Shown: positions 4,586-6,944 of the stretch, piece after piece
How the letters are laid out: each line of letters starts with the position of its first letter
Numbering within the stretch: the stretch's first letter is position 1
Assembly: GCA_014238935.1 (NCBI GenBank)
Contig: JABAAD010000034.1
Coordinates: 1 to 6,944, forward strand
Origin: Alphaproteobacteria bacterium
GTDB taxonomy: Bacteria; Pseudomonadota; Alphaproteobacteria; JABSOH01; JABAAW01
Direction of reading: 5' to 3'
DNA: 6,944 nt
Translations under genes and position numbers: made by a program
Notes under the pieces: model-generated
What the model saw: the letters and a program-made list of their open reading frames with translations, nothing else
The model's database searches: none
What the model was told of the DNA's origin: nothing

Positions 4586-6944
4586 ATGACTTTAGTCGAG
4601 GCAGGGGTTGCGCGCGGACGCACGGTCATTAGTTCCTTCTTCCTGCTCATCGTTGCCGGACTCGTCGCCTACAGCGATATTCCGAAAGAAGCGTCGCCCG
4701 ATGTCAACATTCCGACGATCTATGTGCTTTTGCACCTCAGCGGCGTCTCGCCTGAGGACTCGGAACGTCTGTTGGTGCGTCCCGTAGAAAAGGAGGTCGA
4801 AAGCATCGAAGGCGTCAAAGAGATCACCGCGACCGCCTATCAGGGCGGCGGCAGTGTCGTGCTCGAATTCGACGCAGGATTCGACTCCGACAAGGCACTC
4901 TCCGATGTGCGCGAGAAGGTCGACGACGCGCGCTCCCAACTGCCTTCGGAAGCCGACGAACCCTCGGTGCACGAGGTCAATTTTAGCCTTTTTCCGATCC
5001 TGTTGGTCGGACTTTCGGGCGATATCGCAGAGCGCAGGCTGTTGCATATCGCCGAACGCCTGTCGCAGGGAATCGAAGCGTTGCCTGAAGTGCTTTCTGC
5101 CGACATCAGCGGCAAACGCGACGAGGTCGTCGAGATGGTGATCGATCCCGTCTTGTTGGAAAGCTACGCGATCTCGCCAGACCAAGTTTTGCGCGCCGTG
5201 CGTCGCTCCAATCTGCTGGTGGCGGCGGGCGCGCTGGAAAGCTCGCGCGGCAGGTTTGCCGTCAAAGTGCCGGGGCTCATCGAGACGATCGCAGACTTGA
5301 AAACGCTGCCCATCATCGCAGAAGGAGACGCCGTCGTAACCCTCGGCGATATCGCCGATATTCGACGCACCTTCAAAGACAATGTCTCCTATGCGCGTCT
5401 CGACGGCAACCCCTCGCTCATCATCGAGCTCGTCAAACGTAGCGGCGAAAACATCATCGATACCGTCGACAAGGCGAAAGCCGTCGTCGAGAAAGAGCGC
5501 ACCCGCTTCGCCGACGAAGTGCAAATCACCTATTCGCAAGACAACTCCGTCTATGTGCGCGACAGGCTAAGCGACTTGCAAAACAATGTCATCAGCGCCG
5601 TCCTGCTGGTCATGATCGTCGTTCTCGCCGCCTTGGGCTTGCGCGCGGCAACGTTAGTCGGAGTTACCATTCCCGGCTCCTTTCTGACCGCCATCCTGCT
5701 GCTCTACAGCTCGGGCTTCACCGTCAACATGGTCGTGCTCTTCGGACTGACCATGGCAGTCGGCATGCTGGTCGACGGCGCAATCGTGGTGAGCGGATAC
5801 GCCGAGCGCAAACTCAAAGAAGGATTGGAGCGCAAAGCAGCCTATGTGTTGGCAGCGCGACGCATGGCATGGCCCATCATCGCCTCGACGATGACGACGC
5901 TCGCAGCCTTCATGCCGCTACTCTTCTGGCCCGGAATCGTCGGCGAGTTCATGAAGTTCCTGCCCCTTACGCTCATCTTCGTCCTGTCTGCTTCCCTCGT
6001 GATGGCGCTCTTCTTCATGCCCGTCTTGGGAATCTACTTCGCTGCCATGTTTCGCGTGCTCGTCGTCGCCGTTTCTGCGTTGCTGTTGCAAAAGCTCTTC
6101 TCGCTGCCCTTCGCCTTTTTGGGCGCGGAATCGCTTGCCAAGATCTGCGGTTTCGTAGGCTTGTTCTTAGGTGCCTTTTGGGGATACCGCCGATTCGCGC
6201 CCTTTCTCATCCGACACGCCGATACCGACCAACAGGGACGCAATGTCGGCAAGGCTAGCAAGAACAAAGAATCGCTACTCATCGATTTGCAAAAGCTGAA
6301 GGGATACTCTGCCTTCTATCTGACCATTATGAATCGTGTCATCGCGCGTCCGAAGCGCGTGTTGCTGATCGCCTGCGGCGTTTTGGTGGGATCGTGGCTC
6401 ACCTACGGTCTTTTCGGCAAAGGGGTCGAGTTCTTTCCCGACATCGAACCCGACAACGCCGCCTTTCTTATTCACGCGCGCGGCAACCTCTCTGTCGACG
6501 AACGCGACTATCTCGTGCGACAGGTGGAAGAGGAAATTCTTGCGCATGCGGCGCGCACCGGAGAAATCTCGGCGGTTTTTTCGTCGAGCGGTCTCAACAC
6601 CTCCCGCGACGAGGGCGGCGCGCAGGATGTCATCGGTCGCGTGCGCGTCGAGTTCGCAGACTGGCAGCAACGACGACCGGCGGCTCTCATTATCCCTGAG
6701 CTGCGCGAGAAGATGGATCGCCTTGCCGGGATCTATGTCGAGCCCTCGATAGCTCAAGCTGGTCCGCCGCGAGGAAAACCCGTGCACTTGGAAATTCGTG
6801 CAACGCAAAGCAGTGCGCTTTTGCCGAGCTTGCAGATTTTGCGCAACCACTTGGAGACCATCGAAGGCATCATCGACATTGAGGACACCGCCTCCTTGCC
6901 CGGCATCGAGTGGCGGCTCGATATCGATCGTGCGCAAGCCATGA
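4586..6944 (+). CDS. RND family efflux permease (AcrB/HAE-like), 3' end outside the window
   Basis: Inner-membrane proton-drug antiporter; 786 residues are visible of an expected 1,000 or more, with no stop before the right edge. TM1 is at about 14-30. The first periplasmic porter loop follows with the family's IPKEASPDVNIPTIYV segment (32-47). TM2 and TM3 lie at about 334-376, TM4 at 382-402, TM5 at 430-448 and TM6 at 459-482. A typical RND protein then has a cytoplasmic linker and TM7 (here about 590-608, followed by GKGVEFFPDIEPDN). Two oddities are visible. TM4 reads GMLVDGAIVV, so the AcrB D407 position is Asp (D397) but the D408 position is Gly (G398). Between TM6 and the linker there are two extra hydrophobic stretches (491-512 and 520-541). 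The gene is downstream of its adaptor, 42 bases away. The TM10 lysine of the relay is beyond the window. The substrate is unknown. Confidence 0.93.
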   Translation, partial: MTLVEAGVARGRTVISSFFLLIVAGLVAYSDIPKEASPDVNIPTIYVLLHLSGVSPEDSERLLVRPVEKEVESIEGVKEITATAYQGGGSVVLEFDAGFDSDKALSDVREKVDDARSQLPSEADEPSVHEVNFSLFPILLVGLSGDIAERRLLHIAERLSQGIEALPEVLSADISGKRDEVVEMVIDPVLLESYAISPDQVLRAVRRSNLLVAAGALESSRGRFAVKVPGLIETIADLKTLPIIAEGDAVVTLGDIADIRRTFKDNVSYARLDGNPSLIIELVKRSGENIIDTVDKAKAVVEKERTRFADEVQITYSQDNSVYVRDRLSDLQNNVISAVLLVMIVVLAALGLRAATLVGVTIPGSFLTAILLLYSSGFTVNMVVLFGLTMAVGMLVDGAIVVSGYAERKLKEGLERKAAYVLAARRMAWPIIASTMTTLAAFMPLLFWPGIVGEFMKFLPLTLIFVLSASLVMALFFMPVLGIYFAAMFRVLVVAVSALLLQKLFSLPFAFLGAESLAKICGFVGLFLGAFWGYRRFAPFLIRHADTDQQGRNVGKASKNKESLLIDLQKLKGYSAFYLTIMNRVIARPKRVLLIACGVLVGSWLTYGLFGKGVEFFPDIEPDNAAFLIHARGNLSVDERDYLVRQVEEEILAHAARTGEISAVFSSSGLNTSRDEGGAQDVIGRVRVEFADWQQRRPAALIIPELREKMDRLAGIYVEPSIAQAGPPRGKPVHLEIRATQSSALLPSLQILRNHLETIEGIIDIEDTASLPGIEWRLDIDRAQAM

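Noticed and set aside
4592..5539. Minus-strand open frame of 315 codons opposite the RND permease
   Set aside because: It is the mirror of the permease codons, rich in Asp/Arg/His from reverse-read codon bias, and has no recognisable domain or ribosome binding site.
5869..6258. Plus-strand frame of 129 codons inside the permease
   Set aside because: It overlaps the permease in another frame, across membrane helices that are clearly conserved in the main frame.

Overview
The window looks like a piece of an alphaproteobacterial chromosome (inference, moderate confidence). The G+C content is fairly high and the genes are tightly packed. Bax-inhibitor-1/YccA-like, MutT, ArgJ, DhnA-type class I aldolase and RND proteins all carry sequence signatures I associate with that class. 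Several genes seem to use GTG or TTG starts. No tRNA, rRNA, CRISPR array, insertion sequence or phage gene was seen.

Layout: two gene blocks diverge from a 65-base spacer at 1999-2063. The minus-strand block reads argJ (1998-700), mutT (677-273) and, after a 163-base spacer, the first 36 codons of a Bax inhibitor-1 family membrane protein (109-1, running off the left edge). The plus-strand block reads a class I fructose-bisphosphate aldolase (2064-2987), an RND periplasmic adaptor (3242-4543, probably beginning further upstream) and an RND inner-membrane permease (4586 to the right edge, 786 residues seen, C-terminal part missing).

Function: argJ recycles acetyl groups in arginine synthesis. 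mutT cleans the nucleotide pool, or is a related Nudix hydrolase. The aldolase is a glycolysis/gluconeogenesis enzyme. The adaptor and permease form two of the three parts of a proton-driven tripartite efflux pump; no outer-membrane channel gene is visible.

I did not find a clear new system. The most unusual structure is repeat-based. A run of 14 C lies just upstream of the adaptor, exactly where its start should be, and puts the only plausible start out of frame. Two more runs (10 and 8 bases) lie inside the 3' end of argJ, a run of 7 lies at the mutT start, and a 14-base tandem repeat covers the mutT stop. The adaptor also has a long basic N-terminal region, and the permease has an extra hydrophobic pair and a Gly in place of one of the two proton-relay aspartates.
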